Origin: Verrucomicrobiales bacterium
GTDB lineage: Bacteria > Verrucomicrobiota > Verrucomicrobiia > Verrucomicrobiales > DEV007
Assembly (NCBI GenBank): GCA_029213265.1
Contig: JARGNG010000002.1
Span: 1 to 64,000, forward strand
DNA: 64,000 bases
Reading direction: 5' to 3'
This document shows positions 8,825 through 17,285 of the stretch, piece by piece (position 1 is the stretch's first letter; every line of letters starts with the position of its first letter). Both the position numbers and the translations under genes were made by a program. The notes under the pieces were generated by a model. That model was given only the letters and a program-made list of their open reading frames with translations. It was not told where the DNA came from and did no database searches.

Positions 8825-9405
8825 GGAGTCGAGTGGGAGAGTTTTTCCGTAACGCAGTCGTTGAGAGCGGCACGGATCCGGCTGAGGAGTCGATAGACCG
8901 CGCCTTCGGTGCGGGAGGTTCGATGAGCGATTTCGGCGATGTCGCAATCTTCAAAATAGCGGAGAAGAATGGTCTGACGTTGTCCCTCAGGAAGACGCTG
9001 GAGGCATTCGTGAAGCGCCTCGGACCGGGACGAGAGGGATTCCGACTGGCGGTCAATTTCCCCGGCAATGGCTTCGATCAGGGCCGGGTCCGTTGTATGG
9101 ACAGGCTTGCGCTTGGCCGCCCGGCGATGGTTCAGAACCTGGTGCAGAGCAATCTTCCGCGCCCAGGCGACAAAATGAGTCCCTTCTTCAAACTGATCGA
9201 ATTTTTTCCACATCGTGAGCCGGCAGGCCTGAAGAATATCTTCCGCGTCGGCCGGGTGATTCACGAGGGTGTGAACATAGGCGGCAATGCTTCGTTCATG
9301 CTGATTAAGCAGAACGAGATAGCGCTCAGCGGCATCTCCGGAAGGAGGTGCTGTGCCTGCCGTATATTCGGCGTCTTTGGACTGAAATTCGGACATCCCT
9401 GCCAT
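8821..9405 (-). CDS. ECF RNA polymerase sigma factor (Rhodopirellula/Verrucomicrobium type)
   Basis: 194 aa. Region 2 lies at about 28-95 (ERSIAAYVHTLVNHPADAED, then TMWKKFDQFEEGTHFVAWAR) and region 4 at about 135-185 (LQRLPEGQRQTILLRYFEDC, IAEIAHRTSRTEGAVYRLLS). This matches the ECF subfamily described for Rhodopirellula and Verrucomicrobium. It directs RNA polymerase to a specific promoter set, probably including its own operon. It is the first of four genes and its TGA overlaps the FecR-type start. The ATG at 9396 (residue 4) is an alternative start. There is no sign of truncation. Confidence 0.95.
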   Translation of the reverse strand: MAGMSEFQSKDAEYTAGTAPPSGDAAERYLVLLNQHERSIAAYVHTLVNHPADAEDILQACRLTMWKKFDQFEEGTHFVAWARKIALHQVLNHRRAAKRKPVHTTDPALIEAIAGEIDRQSESLSSRSEALHECLQRLPEGQRQTILLRYFEDCDIAEIAHRTSRTEGAVYRLLSRIRAALNDCVTEKLSHSTP

Positions 9406-9441
9406 CCTAAGGTCCGGAAATCGGAAAACTGGACAAAAAAG

Positions 9442-9459
9442 TGATAGAAACTCCTATCA
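9442..9459. promoter_or_regulatory. Short inverted repeat in divergent promoter region
   Basis: TGATAG and CTATCA are separated by AAACTC, 36 bp upstream of the sigma-factor start and 86 bp upstream of the divergent gene at 9546. It may be an operator or a weak hairpin. The stem is only 6 bp, so chance is possible. Confidence 0.2.
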
Positions 9460-9545
9460 GAATCCGTATTTGGCAGTAGCGACACACTCTTTCCCATTCT
9501 TTGGCACACACCGTGCTGTCCTTGGAATAAAGAAATCTACGACTC

Positions 9546-10118
9546 ATGAGCCAACCTCACTCACCCAGCCCTCGACCTATCCCGCCAGTTTCCACACCGG
9601 AGCCGGTTCCTGCAGAAGACCGGGCAATCGAGCCATCCTCCTCCTCGTCTGAGACGAGTGGGGTCCCGGGCATTCCCCGCGCCTTTCGAAGAGGGAGGCA
9701 GTTGATTCTTGAAAACGAGCCGTCCATTCCTACCCACATTTGCATCAAAAGCGGCCGACCGACCTATCGTGAACTCGAGGTGGCGCTGCGCAGCGCAAAG
9801 AATCCGCTGACCTGGTTTGGTAAGCGTCCCACTCTTCATGTTGGTTTGTGTCGAAAATCATTTGATGACTATCGGGTCGCGGTGGCGTTGACCTGGTCTG
9901 TACTCGGTATTGGAGTGCTGATGTTGGTAGCCGGTCTTGCAACATTGAGTTGGCTGACGATTGCGGTCGGAGTCATCGCGATCGGGATCTGCGGCGTCTT
10001 CCGGGCCACTTCACCGGTCACTTCCCCGGATGCCACGGAGGAGCGTGCCACGGTGATCGGCGCGTCGCCTTCCTATCTCAAGAAATTTGAGGAATATCCG
10101 GAACTGACTGTCGAATAG
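9546..10118 (+). CDS. Unknown two-helix membrane protein
   Basis: 190 aa. The first 45 residues are Pro/Ser-rich and probably disordered. A short conserved-looking part follows (ILENEPSIPTHICIKSGRP at about 54-72), then a helical hairpin of two membrane segments at about 115-150 (VALTWSVLGIGVLMLVAGLA, WLTIAVGVIAIGICGVF), and a charged tail. The CIKSGRP stretch recalls a planctomycete/verrucomicrobial family in which a CVKTG/CVKCN motif precedes two membrane helices, but here only one Cys of the possible knuckle remains. It is transcribed away from the sigma operon. Function is unknown. Confidence 0.7.
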   Translation: MSQPHSPSPRPIPPVSTPEPVPAEDRAIEPSSSSSETSGVPGIPRAFRRGRQLILENEPSIPTHICIKSGRPTYRELEVALRSAKNPLTWFGKRPTLHVGLCRKSFDDYRVAVALTWSVLGIGVLMLVAGLATLSWLTIAVGVIAIGICGVFRATSPVTSPDATEERATVIGASPSYLKKFEEYPELTVE

Positions 10119-10160
10119 TTGCTTTCGAATGTTGCCGGGTCATCGGGACGAATTTGCATC

Positions 10161-11330
10161 TCAGACCTCGGATTCAGTTCGTTTGGAAATCGCCTCTTTG
10201 CGAAGCGCTCCGGGCGTTTTTCCAGTCTCTTTCTTGATGATTTGCCCCAGGTATTCCTGGTGGCGGAATCCACTCCTTTCGGCGACTTCGGCGAGAGTGA
10301 CGTCGGTTGATTCGATCAGGAGCCGGGCCCTTTCGATCCTCCGCTGAAGAATGAACTCCCGGATCGATTGCTGCATGCACTCGCGGAACCGTTTTTGAAA
10401 CAGGGTTCGGGAGATCCCGGTGGCCCGTGCCACGGTATCATTCGTGATCGGAGCGGCCAGGTTCTCGCGAATGAACTGCACTCCGCGGGCTACGATAGGA
10501 TCCTCAATCGCCTGCACCTGTGAGGAGTCCCGTTCGACGATTCCATTGGGCGGAATCAGGATCGGCTCGCGGGGTGGTTTTTCGCCGGACAGTATCCTGT
10601 CGACAAGACGCGCAGCTTCATACCCGACCGCAAAATGGCCGCCTCTGACACTGCTGAGGGGCGGGGCACTGATCTCACAGAGAGCGAGATCGTTGTCGAC
10701 TCCGACAACCGCAATTTGTTCGGGGACGGGGATTCCCCCGGAACGGCACGCTTCGAGAAGTTCGAGCCCCCGCTGGTCGCTGCAGACCATGATGGCATTG
10801 GGTTTGGGCAGGTCGCGGATCCATTCACAGAGCTGGCCAAACCGATCCGGGTTTCCGGGGCGTCCTTTCCTCGGAGTGTGGAGCTCGTGAAAGCTGTCCG
10901 CTTCCCTGCAATTCTGCTGAAAGGATCGAGCCCGCTTTTCCGACCAGTTTTCGCCTTCGATTCCGTAGAAGCCAAAGTGTCGGAAATTCCGATCCAGAAA
11001 ATGGTTCGCAACCTTGGTTGAAATGGCAACATCATCCACGTGAACGAGAGGGAACCGATTTTCACAAACACCGAGTACATCAACAACAGGAATGTCGAGT
11101 CTTTCCAGTGCTTCGAGAATTTCCGGATTTTGAATTCGGGCGATAATGGCGTCGCCGTCCCAGTGCTGGATCCAGTCCGGAACGGCGTCAGCGAGGCCGC
11201 CTGCGGCGTGAAACAGTTGCCAGGTTCCCTTTTGACGGGCATAGCGCGCGATGCCACGCAGAATTTCTCGTCCGGAGCCCAGCGAGGTTTCAACGAGCAG
11301 AGCAATGCGTTTTCCGGGTTCAGGAGTCAT
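10161..11330 (-). CDS. XylR-like regulator: LacI-type sugar-binding domain plus AraC HTH
   Basis: 389 aa. Residues about 8-270 form a periplasmic-binding-protein-like ligand domain (IALLVETSLGSGREILRGIA at the start; NAIMVCSDQRGLELLEACR and VAVVGVDND in the middle, as in LacI and XylR). There is no N-terminal LacI helix-turn-helix. Residues about 285-385 are an AraC double HTH (VARATGISRTLFQKRFRE, then VAERSGFRHQEYLGQIIKK), the XylR layout. It is divergent from galactokinase, with 92 bp between starts and an imperfect palindrome at 11374-11389, so it most likely controls the adjacent galactose genes. Whether the ligand is galactose, xylose or another sugar cannot be told from sequence. Confidence 0.9.
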   Translation of the reverse strand: MTPEPGKRIALLVETSLGSGREILRGIARYARQKGTWQLFHAAGGLADAVPDWIQHWDGDAIIARIQNPEILEALERLDIPVVDVLGVCENRFPLVHVDDVAISTKVANHFLDRNFRHFGFYGIEGENWSEKRARSFQQNCREADSFHELHTPRKGRPGNPDRFGQLCEWIRDLPKPNAIMVCSDQRGLELLEACRSGGIPVPEQIAVVGVDNDLALCEISAPPLSSVRGGHFAVGYEAARLVDRILSGEKPPREPILIPPNGIVERDSSQVQAIEDPIVARGVQFIRENLAAPITNDTVARATGISRTLFQKRFRECMQQSIREFILQRRIERARLLIESTDVTLAEVAERSGFRHQEYLGQIIKKETGKTPGALRKEAISKRTESEV

Positions 11331-11373
11331 GGGGATTCACTGTCCGATCTCTACAAAGAATCACCCGCTTTCT

Positions 11374-11389
11374 CAACGTGTAAACATTG
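11374..11389. promoter_or_regulatory. Candidate operator for the divergent sugar regulator
   Basis: The 16-mer CAACGTGTAAACATTG is an imperfect palindrome (12 of 16 positions symmetric) containing TGTAAAC, similar to half-sites of LacI-family operators. It sits midway between the regulator start (11330) and galK (11423). Binding is inferred only. Confidence 0.3.
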
Positions 11390-11422
11390 CTGAATCGCGT
11401 CTCGTGTCGATACCTTCTCCAA

Positions 11423-12577
11423 ATGGATCGCGAAGCGTTTGCCCGACAGTTTGGAGATGCTCCGGAAGTGACGATCGTCGCTCCCGGTCGGATCAATCTG
11501 ATCGGGGAGCACGTGGACTATCTCGGTGGTGAGGTCATGCCAATTGCGATTGATCGCCAACTGGTGATTCACGCATCTCCGGTTTCCGGAGATCTCTGTG
11601 AAATCTTTCCGGTTGGTTTCGGGCATGATTCCCCGACGAAAATTTCCCTGAAGGACCTCCACCGAAGAGAGGCGCGAGCGGATGTGTGGCTCAACTACAT
11701 CATTGGTGTGCTTTCCGGGTATCGGGATGCGGGGGTCGAGCTCCCGGCGTTCCGCGCGACCATTCAATCGGACCTTCCCGCCGGTGCCGGTCTCAGCAGC
11801 AGTGCTGCGCTGGAGACTGCGTTTGCCCTCGTCGTAGAGGCCCTGACCGGGATTGAGCAGGACGTTGTCGATCGTGCGCTTCTGTGCCAGCGGGCCGAGC
11901 ACGAATTTGCCGGAGTCCCCTGTGGGATTATGGATCAGCTCGCCGTCGGGGCGGGAAAGAAAGACCATGTGATGCGACTCGACTGCAGTGATCTGACGAG
12001 AAGCTATGTTCCCATTCCGGAGGGCCTCTCGATTTTGACTGCGGATACCGGAGTGAAGCATGCCCTCGGAGACGGGGAATACAAAAAGCGCCGGTCGGAT
12101 TGCGAGGAAGCCTTGTCGATCCTGGAAATCGATTCGTTCCGGAATGCCACGCCGGAGCAGATCGGGGAAGCGGAGAAGGAACTCGGAGATCGCCTCTTTC
12201 GAAGAGCGCGGCATGCCGTCACCGAGATGGAGCGCGTCGAACGATTTTCAAAGGCACTCGTCGAGAACGATTTCGAAACGCTGAGCATATCGATGAAACA
12301 GAGTCACGAGTCCCTGCGCGACGATTACGAAGTCAGTTGTGAGGAACTGGATGCACTCGTCGATGCTGCCTATGAAGCTGGTTCCGGGGTCGGATTGATC
12401 GGGTCCCGCATGACGGGAGGTGGCTTCGGTGGCTCTACGGTCAGCCTTGTCGATTCCAGTTCCGCGTCCGATCTGAAGAAATATCTCGAAAAATTCTATC
12501 GCGAAAAGTTTGGACGCGAGCTGAATTGCTTTATAACAACAGTGGTGGACGGAGCACATGTTCTGTCACCGTCCTAA
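11423..12577 (+). CDS. galK: Galactokinase
   Basis: 384 aa from the ATG at 11423; the frame is open upstream but the signature begins soon after this ATG. GHMP-kinase motifs are complete: PGRINLIGEHVDY at 21-33 (galactokinase signature), DLPAGAGLSSSAALE at 118-131 (ATP loop), CGIMDQ with catalytic Asp171, and MTGGGFGGSTVSL near the C-terminus. The enzyme phosphorylates alpha-D-galactose with ATP in the first step of the Leloir pathway in the cytosol. Mutarotase and a sodium/sugar symporter follow in the same direction. The galT and galE genes are not in the window. Confidence 0.96.
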   Translation: MDREAFARQFGDAPEVTIVAPGRINLIGEHVDYLGGEVMPIAIDRQLVIHASPVSGDLCEIFPVGFGHDSPTKISLKDLHRREARADVWLNYIIGVLSGYRDAGVELPAFRATIQSDLPAGAGLSSSAALETAFALVVEALTGIEQDVVDRALLCQRAEHEFAGVPCGIMDQLAVGAGKKDHVMRLDCSDLTRSYVPIPEGLSILTADTGVKHALGDGEYKKRRSDCEEALSILEIDSFRNATPEQIGEAEKELGDRLFRRARHAVTEMERVERFSKALVENDFETLSISMKQSHESLRDDYEVSCEELDALVDAAYEAGSGVGLIGSRMTGGGFGGSTVSLVDSSSASDLKKYLEKFYREKFGRELNCFITTVVDGAHVLSPS

Positions 12578-12590
12578 CCCCCCACCGAAA

Positions 12591-13772
12591 ATGAAACCCC
12601 TTGTGAAACCCTTGTTTGTTGTCGCCATGTGTGCCGCCCTGTCTTCCTGCAGTGATGATTCGAGTCCTGATTCCACGTCCTCCGGATCGAGTGAATCGTC
12701 CGGACTGGTCGAGTCGGAGTTCGGAAAAATGCCGGGAGGTGAGTCGGTCAAAATTTTTACCCTGACCAATACCAACGGAATGGAGGCGAAGGTAACGGAG
12801 TATGGGGCGATTCTCGTTTCACTCCAGGTTCCGGATAAAGACGGGAACCTGGCCGACGTTACTCACGGCTACGATACCCTTGAAGGCTGGCTCACGAACA
12901 CATCCTACTTTGGAGCCACCGTGGGCCGCTTCGGAAACCGCATCGCCCATGGGAAATTTTCTATCGATGGAAAAGAATACTCTCTGGTGACCAACAATGA
13001 CCCCGGCGGAATTCCCTGCCATCTTCACGGAGGAACCAAGGGATACGACAAGGTTCTCTGGAAAGGGGAGGGATTTGAGTCTGGAAGTGAGCGCGGAGTC
13101 AAGCTGACCTACGTGAGTCCCGACGGCGAAGAGGGGTATCCCGGAACTCTCACTGTCGAAGTCACCTACACTCTAACAGATTCCAACGATTTTGTTTGGG
13201 AGGCCAAGGCAACCACGGATGCACCGACGGTCTTGAATATTGTGCACCACAGCTACTGGAATCTCAGCGGAGATGCGAATACCTCGATCAACGATCACGA
13301 GCTGAAGCTTTTTTCCGATCACTATCTCGCGACCGACGCCGGCCTCATTCCAACGGGAGAGAAAGCAGCGGTCACCGGCACTCCGATGGATTTTTCCTCA
13401 GCACACGTAATTGGCGCACGGGTCGAGGAGGACTTTGAAGCTCTTAAACTCGGAGGTGGCTACGATCACGCCTGGGTGCTGAACGGAACGAAGGATGGAG
13501 ATCTCGTCAAAGCGGCGAAACTGCGTGATCCGGAGACGGGGCGCGTCATGGAAATCTCGACGAATCAGCCGGCGATTCAGTTTTACGGAGGAAACTTCCT
13601 CGATGGAACTGCAACAGGGAAAGGCGGCGTCGCTTATCAGCATCGCACGGCACTCTGCCTCGAAACGGAAAATTATCCGGATGCGCCCAACAATCCCGAT
13701 GCCCCGTCGGCAGTTCTCCGACCCGGCGAGACCTACCATCACAAAATGGTCCATAGCTTTTCCGCAGAGTAA
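12591..13772 (+). CDS. galM: Aldose 1-epimerase (galactose mutarotase), lipoprotein
   Basis: 393 aa from the ATG at 12591. A lipoprotein signal ends at LSSC (about residue 19), followed by a Ser/Asp-rich linker, so the enzyme is lipid-anchored outside the cytosol. The galactose-mutarotase-like fold is shown by TEYGAILVSLQVPDKDG, GATVGRFGNRI, PCHLHGG, the catalytic-His region NIVHHSYWNLSGD, and the catalytic-Glu region CLETENYPDAPN. It interconverts alpha and beta anomers of galactose before uptake or phosphorylation. It starts 13 nt after galK and 19 nt lies before the symporter. A surface location is consistent with mutarotation before transport by the next gene product. Confidence 0.94.
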   Translation: MKPLVKPLFVVAMCAALSSCSDDSSPDSTSSGSSESSGLVESEFGKMPGGESVKIFTLTNTNGMEAKVTEYGAILVSLQVPDKDGNLADVTHGYDTLEGWLTNTSYFGATVGRFGNRIAHGKFSIDGKEYSLVTNNDPGGIPCHLHGGTKGYDKVLWKGEGFESGSERGVKLTYVSPDGEEGYPGTLTVEVTYTLTDSNDFVWEAKATTDAPTVLNIVHHSYWNLSGDANTSINDHELKLFSDHYLATDAGLIPTGEKAAVTGTPMDFSSAHVIGARVEEDFEALKLGGGYDHAWVLNGTKDGDLVKAAKLRDPETGRVMEISTNQPAIQFYGGNFLDGTATGKGGVAYQHRTALCLETENYPDAPNNPDAPSAVLRPGETYHHKMVHSFSAE

Positions 13773-13791
13773 TTCATCCTGACAAACAGCT

Positions 13792-15417
13792 ATGACTCTG
13801 TTCACTTTTCTATTCTTCACCGTGCTCGTCGCGGTTCTCACCTGGCGGATTACCAGAGGCAAAGGCACCAATACAGAGGACGGTTTTTTTCTCGCCGGAC
13901 GAAGCCTGACCGGCTTGGTCATTGCCGGATCACTCCTGCTCACCAACCTCTCCACGGAGCAACTGGTTGGGCTGAACGGCGGGTCGTTTGCGGAAGGGGT
14001 ATCCGTGATGGCCTGGGAGGTCGTCGCGGGGATGTCACTAGTGGTGCTCGCTCTTTTCTTTTTGCCGCGCTATTTGAAATCAGGCATCACAACGATTCCG
14101 CAGTTTCTCGAAGAGCGATACGACGCGAAGGTGAGGGCGCTGACAACTGCGGTTTTCATCATTGCCTACATGCTGATACTTCTTCCGTTTGTTCTCTTCA
14201 GTGGAGCCAGCGCGCTCGCCTACATGCTCGATTTGCCGGTGAAGTTGGGGCTTGGTGATACCGCTACGATCTGGGTTGTCGTGGCCTTCATTGCAATCGT
14301 GGGATCTGCCTACGCTATTTTTGGTGGGTTGCGTGCTGTCGCTGTTTCCGACACTTTTAACGGTCTTGGCTTGCTCATTGGCGGCCTTATGATCACATGG
14401 TTTTCGATCCAGTTTGCCAGTGGGGAAGGCGTTTCGATTTCCGGCCTTTTCAAAGAAATCAAAGCCGAGAATCCGGACGCGTTTGTATCCCTCGGAAAAA
14501 AGGGGGAAGATGTCTATTGGCCGACCCTGTTCACAGGGGTGCTCCTGTTGAACTTTTTCTACTGGTGCACGAATCAGCAAATCATTCAGCGAACCTTTGG
14601 AGCAAAGAACCTCGCCGAAGGACAGAAAGGTGTTCTTCTGGCTGCTTTCTTCAAGATTTTGGCACCCATTATTCTTGTCCTTCCGGGAATCATTGCTCTG
14701 TATATCGCGAATCAGAACGACGATTTCAACGCGGCTCTTCTAAACGATGCCGGAGAACGGGACGGCTCACGAGTCTACGGTTCGTTGGTTCGTTTTGTTC
14801 TTCCCGCTCCTTTGACGGGGTTCTTTGCGGCAGTTGTGGTCGGTTCGATTCTATCCACCTTCAACTCTGTTCTCAATTCGAGTGCCACGCTCTTTTCGCT
14901 TGGGGTGTACAAGAAGACGATCAATACCGCAGCCACACCGGAACAGGTCGTCAAGTCCGGCCGCTGGTGTAGTGCAATTGTTGCGGTCTGTGCTGCAATC
15001 GGCGCGCCTGTTATCTTTCTCGGGCAGGAAGGGATCTTCGGCTATTTTCAAAAATTGAACGGGGTCTACTTCATCCCGCTTCTTGCGGCGATTCTCGTTG
15101 GGATGTTTAACAAGCGGGTGGATGGCCATTCCGCTTTCATCTCGATTCTTGTCGGATTAGTCATCATGTTGTGGGGAACATTCTGGGGTAGTGATACGAC
15201 CGGGGAAATCTTTGGTTCCGGTTATCATTTTATGGGTGCGGTCTTTGTCGGGCTGATCATTTTGCAACTGATTCTCGGAACCTTCATGAAGCGGGATACT
15301 GATTACGTTCAGTCAGATGCCAAGGTGGTTGACCTGACTCCCTGGAAGCCCGCAAAGGTCGTGGGGGGAATCATGGTAACAACCGTACTGATTCTTTATC
15401 TGGTATTGGCGAGATAG
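13792..15417 (+). CDS. Sodium/sugar symporter (SSS family, SglT-like)
   Basis: 541 aa with about 14 membrane helices, the usual length for SLC5/SSS transporters. Features seen: N-terminal GRSLTGLVIAGSLLLTNLS..QL.G.NG, the sodium-site region near SGASALAYMLDLP, and YWCTNQQIIQRTFGAKN at about 258-274. That last motif is typical of the vSGLT subgroup that carries galactose or glucose with Na+. It sits third in the galK-galM cluster, so galactose is the likely substrate. The inner-membrane location is certain; exact sugar specificity is inferred from neighbours. Confidence 0.93.
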   Translation: MTLFTFLFFTVLVAVLTWRITRGKGTNTEDGFFLAGRSLTGLVIAGSLLLTNLSTEQLVGLNGGSFAEGVSVMAWEVVAGMSLVVLALFFLPRYLKSGITTIPQFLEERYDAKVRALTTAVFIIAYMLILLPFVLFSGASALAYMLDLPVKLGLGDTATIWVVVAFIAIVGSAYAIFGGLRAVAVSDTFNGLGLLIGGLMITWFSIQFASGEGVSISGLFKEIKAENPDAFVSLGKKGEDVYWPTLFTGVLLLNFFYWCTNQQIIQRTFGAKNLAEGQKGVLLAAFFKILAPIILVLPGIIALYIANQNDDFNAALLNDAGERDGSRVYGSLVRFVLPAPLTGFFAAVVVGSILSTFNSVLNSSATLFSLGVYKKTINTAATPEQVVKSGRWCSAIVAVCAAIGAPVIFLGQEGIFGYFQKLNGVYFIPLLAAILVGMFNKRVDGHSAFISILVGLVIMLWGTFWGSDTTGEIFGSGYHFMGAVFVGLIILQLILGTFMKRDTDYVQSDAKVVDLTPWKPAKVVGGIMVTTVLILYLVLAR

Positions 15418-15511
15418 ACTATTTGAGCATTTGCGAATGAGAGTTTGGCGCGATCCCCGCGAACCGAACACATCCAGCCGAATTGATCTGTCCATTGGAA
15501 ATCAATAAATC

Positions 15512-16282
15512 ATGAGTAAAAGCCTGGAGCCATCTGTCTGCATCGACGCCGTCTTCGAAGGGAAGAGTTTCGAGGAGGCTTGTCGTTCTGTCAGGCAGGC
15601 CGGAATCCCGGCGATTGAATTCTGGTCCTGGTGGGATAAAGATCTGGAGGGGCTGCTCTCGGAAGTCCAAAAGAACCATCTCTCGGTCTCCGCCTGCTGC
15701 ACGAAATTCATCAGTCTGGTCGATCCCTCCACGAGGGAGGCGTATCTCGAAGGTTTGCAGGAATCGATCGAAGCGGCCTCGCGAATCGGAACCTCGACTC
15801 TGATCTCCCAGGTGGGTGATTTTCTTCCCGGCGTTCCACGGGAGCAGCAACACCAATCGCTCGTCGATGGTCTCGCCGAGGCTGCGCCGATGCTGGAAGC
15901 AACCGGGGTTACACTCGTGATCGAACCGCTCAATGAGCTGATTGACCATGTCGGATACTATCTCGTGCGAAGTGAGGAAGCTTTTGAGATCGTCGGAAAA
16001 GTCGGTAGCCCGAATGTGAAGGTTGTCTTCGATATTTACCATCAGCAGATCAGCGAGGGAAGCCTGATCCAGAACATCACCTGTCATATCGACAAGATTG
16101 GTCACTTTCACGCCGCCGGGAATCCAGGGCGCAATGAACTTCAGCGGGGAGAAATCCACTATCCGGAAGTGTTTCGCGCGATCCGGGAATTAGAATACTC
16201 CGGCTACCTCGGTCTGGAATACTGGCCTCTGGATCCAGATCCGATTCGGTCGCTCAGCGAGGTGGCTCGCTGGCTTGTCTGA
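15512..16282 (+). CDS. Hydroxypyruvate isomerase-like TIM-barrel protein
   Basis: 256 aa, the usual length of the Hyi/OtnI group of the xylose-isomerase-like superfamily. Likely metal ligands are the Glu in VIEPLN, the Asp in VFDIYH and the Glu in GLEYWP. The loop GNPGRNELQRGEIHYPEVF matches the Hyi pattern (G.PGR.E...GEI.Y). Hyi converts hydroxypyruvate and tartronate semialdehyde; relatives act on other short keto acids or sugars. It follows the symporter after 94 nt in the same direction, so it may belong to the sugar operon, though it has no place in the Leloir pathway. No signal peptide; cytosolic. Confidence 0.8.
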   Translation: MSKSLEPSVCIDAVFEGKSFEEACRSVRQAGIPAIEFWSWWDKDLEGLLSEVQKNHLSVSACCTKFISLVDPSTREAYLEGLQESIEAASRIGTSTLISQVGDFLPGVPREQQHQSLVDGLAEAAPMLEATGVTLVIEPLNELIDHVGYYLVRSEEAFEIVGKVGSPNVKVVFDIYHQQISEGSLIQNITCHIDKIGHFHAAGNPGRNELQRGEIHYPEVFRAIRELEYSGYLGLEYWPLDPDPIRSLSEVARWLV

Positions 16283-16346
16283 CTTTCTTTCTGAATGACT
16301 CATCCCGGATGAATTCGAGCGGACGCGCAGGGGGCACAATGAAATG

Positions 16347-17237
16347 CTACGGAAGGCGCGAGTCGCGGCGAAGTAGCCCCAGAAGAAGTAGCGGCATCAT
16401 CCAGTGAGAGGACCGGACGAGGGTTTCCGCGAGCCAGGGATCCAGCGCCCATCCGGAAACGGAGAAGTTGAAATGGGAGACTACTCTCGCGAGGGCGGTG
16501 AGAAGACCCCAGCCAAGGCAGTAGAGAAGTGCCGGTCTGCGCAACGGAGCAATGAACAGCGCGATGGCAGCCATGATGTCGAGCCACCCGGCGATGAGCA
16601 GGAAACGCAAGGTCGCTTCCCCGCCCGTTCCCAGGAGCTTCGCCGTCATGGTTTGATACGAGAGTGGAACTGGATGAATGCCTGCGGCGTAGAAACCATG
16701 CCCAATAAAGGTGAGAGCCGTGGCGACCGCAATTCCGAGCGCGACGGCGCGAATTCGTTTCGGAAAGGAAAGGGCGAAGTACAGGGCGACCGGAGTGAAC
16801 ATTTGCAGAGAATGTTCGATGGCCATTCCGAAGTCGTAGTCCTTGCCCACCCAACGTGCCACGCTGTCGACCAGGAGAAGAAAGGCAGCCACCCAGAGGA
16901 GCCAACGGCCTTTCGGAAAGCGTCCGGCCAGCCACGGAGCGATGGCAAGCGCGATGAGAAGACATCCGATCAGGGCCAGCCCGCTCGTAATTACCGGATC
17001 CGATTTCTTTGCGAATTCCTCCCACGGAATCGAAAACTGTTTCTCGAGAAGGCCCGACCACCACTCCTCCTGCCAAACGAGCCCGCGAACCGGGCTGTCC
17101 CATTTCCAGGTGAGCCATCCTCTCGCAGCGAGAGTGGCGCTTACACAAACCTGGAGAAGAACGAGCCAGAAGCGCTCGTTTTTGCTTCGCCAGTCGGGCG
17201 CGAGCAAAGCCGCACCGTTTCCACAACAAGCTGCCAT
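16347..17237 (-). CDS. Polytopic membrane protein, unknown
   Basis: 296 aa with about seven to eight hydrophobic helices (examples: VITSGLALIGCLLIALAIAP, LLWVAAFLLLVDSVARW, AALLYCLG-type stretches near the end). The conserved-looking spots are RGWLTWKWDSPVRGLVWQE near the N-terminus and IEHSLQMFTPVALYFAL in the middle. I do not recognise the family. It lies downstream of the phosphatase fusion on the same strand, 49 nt away, so they may be cotranscribed. The first residues (MAACCGNGAAL) may be an over-extended start. Confidence 0.75.
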   Translation of the reverse strand: MAACCGNGAALLAPDWRSKNERFWLVLLQVCVSATLAARGWLTWKWDSPVRGLVWQEEWWSGLLEKQFSIPWEEFAKKSDPVITSGLALIGCLLIALAIAPWLAGRFPKGRWLLWVAAFLLLVDSVARWVGKDYDFGMAIEHSLQMFTPVALYFALSFPKRIRAVALGIAVATALTFIGHGFYAAGIHPVPLSYQTMTAKLLGTGGEATLRFLLIAGWLDIMAAIALFIAPLRRPALLYCLGWGLLTALARVVSHFNFSVSGWALDPWLAETLVRSSHWMMPLLLLGLLRRDSRLP

Positions 17238-17285
17238 AGACTACCGCCCGGCTTTTATCATCAATCGTATGGTTGGCGCAGCGAC

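Noticed and set aside
16300-17229. 309-codon minus-strand frame
   Set aside because: It overlaps the membrane-protein gene in another frame; the frame at 16347-17237 has clear membrane helices while this one is Arg/Ser-rich.
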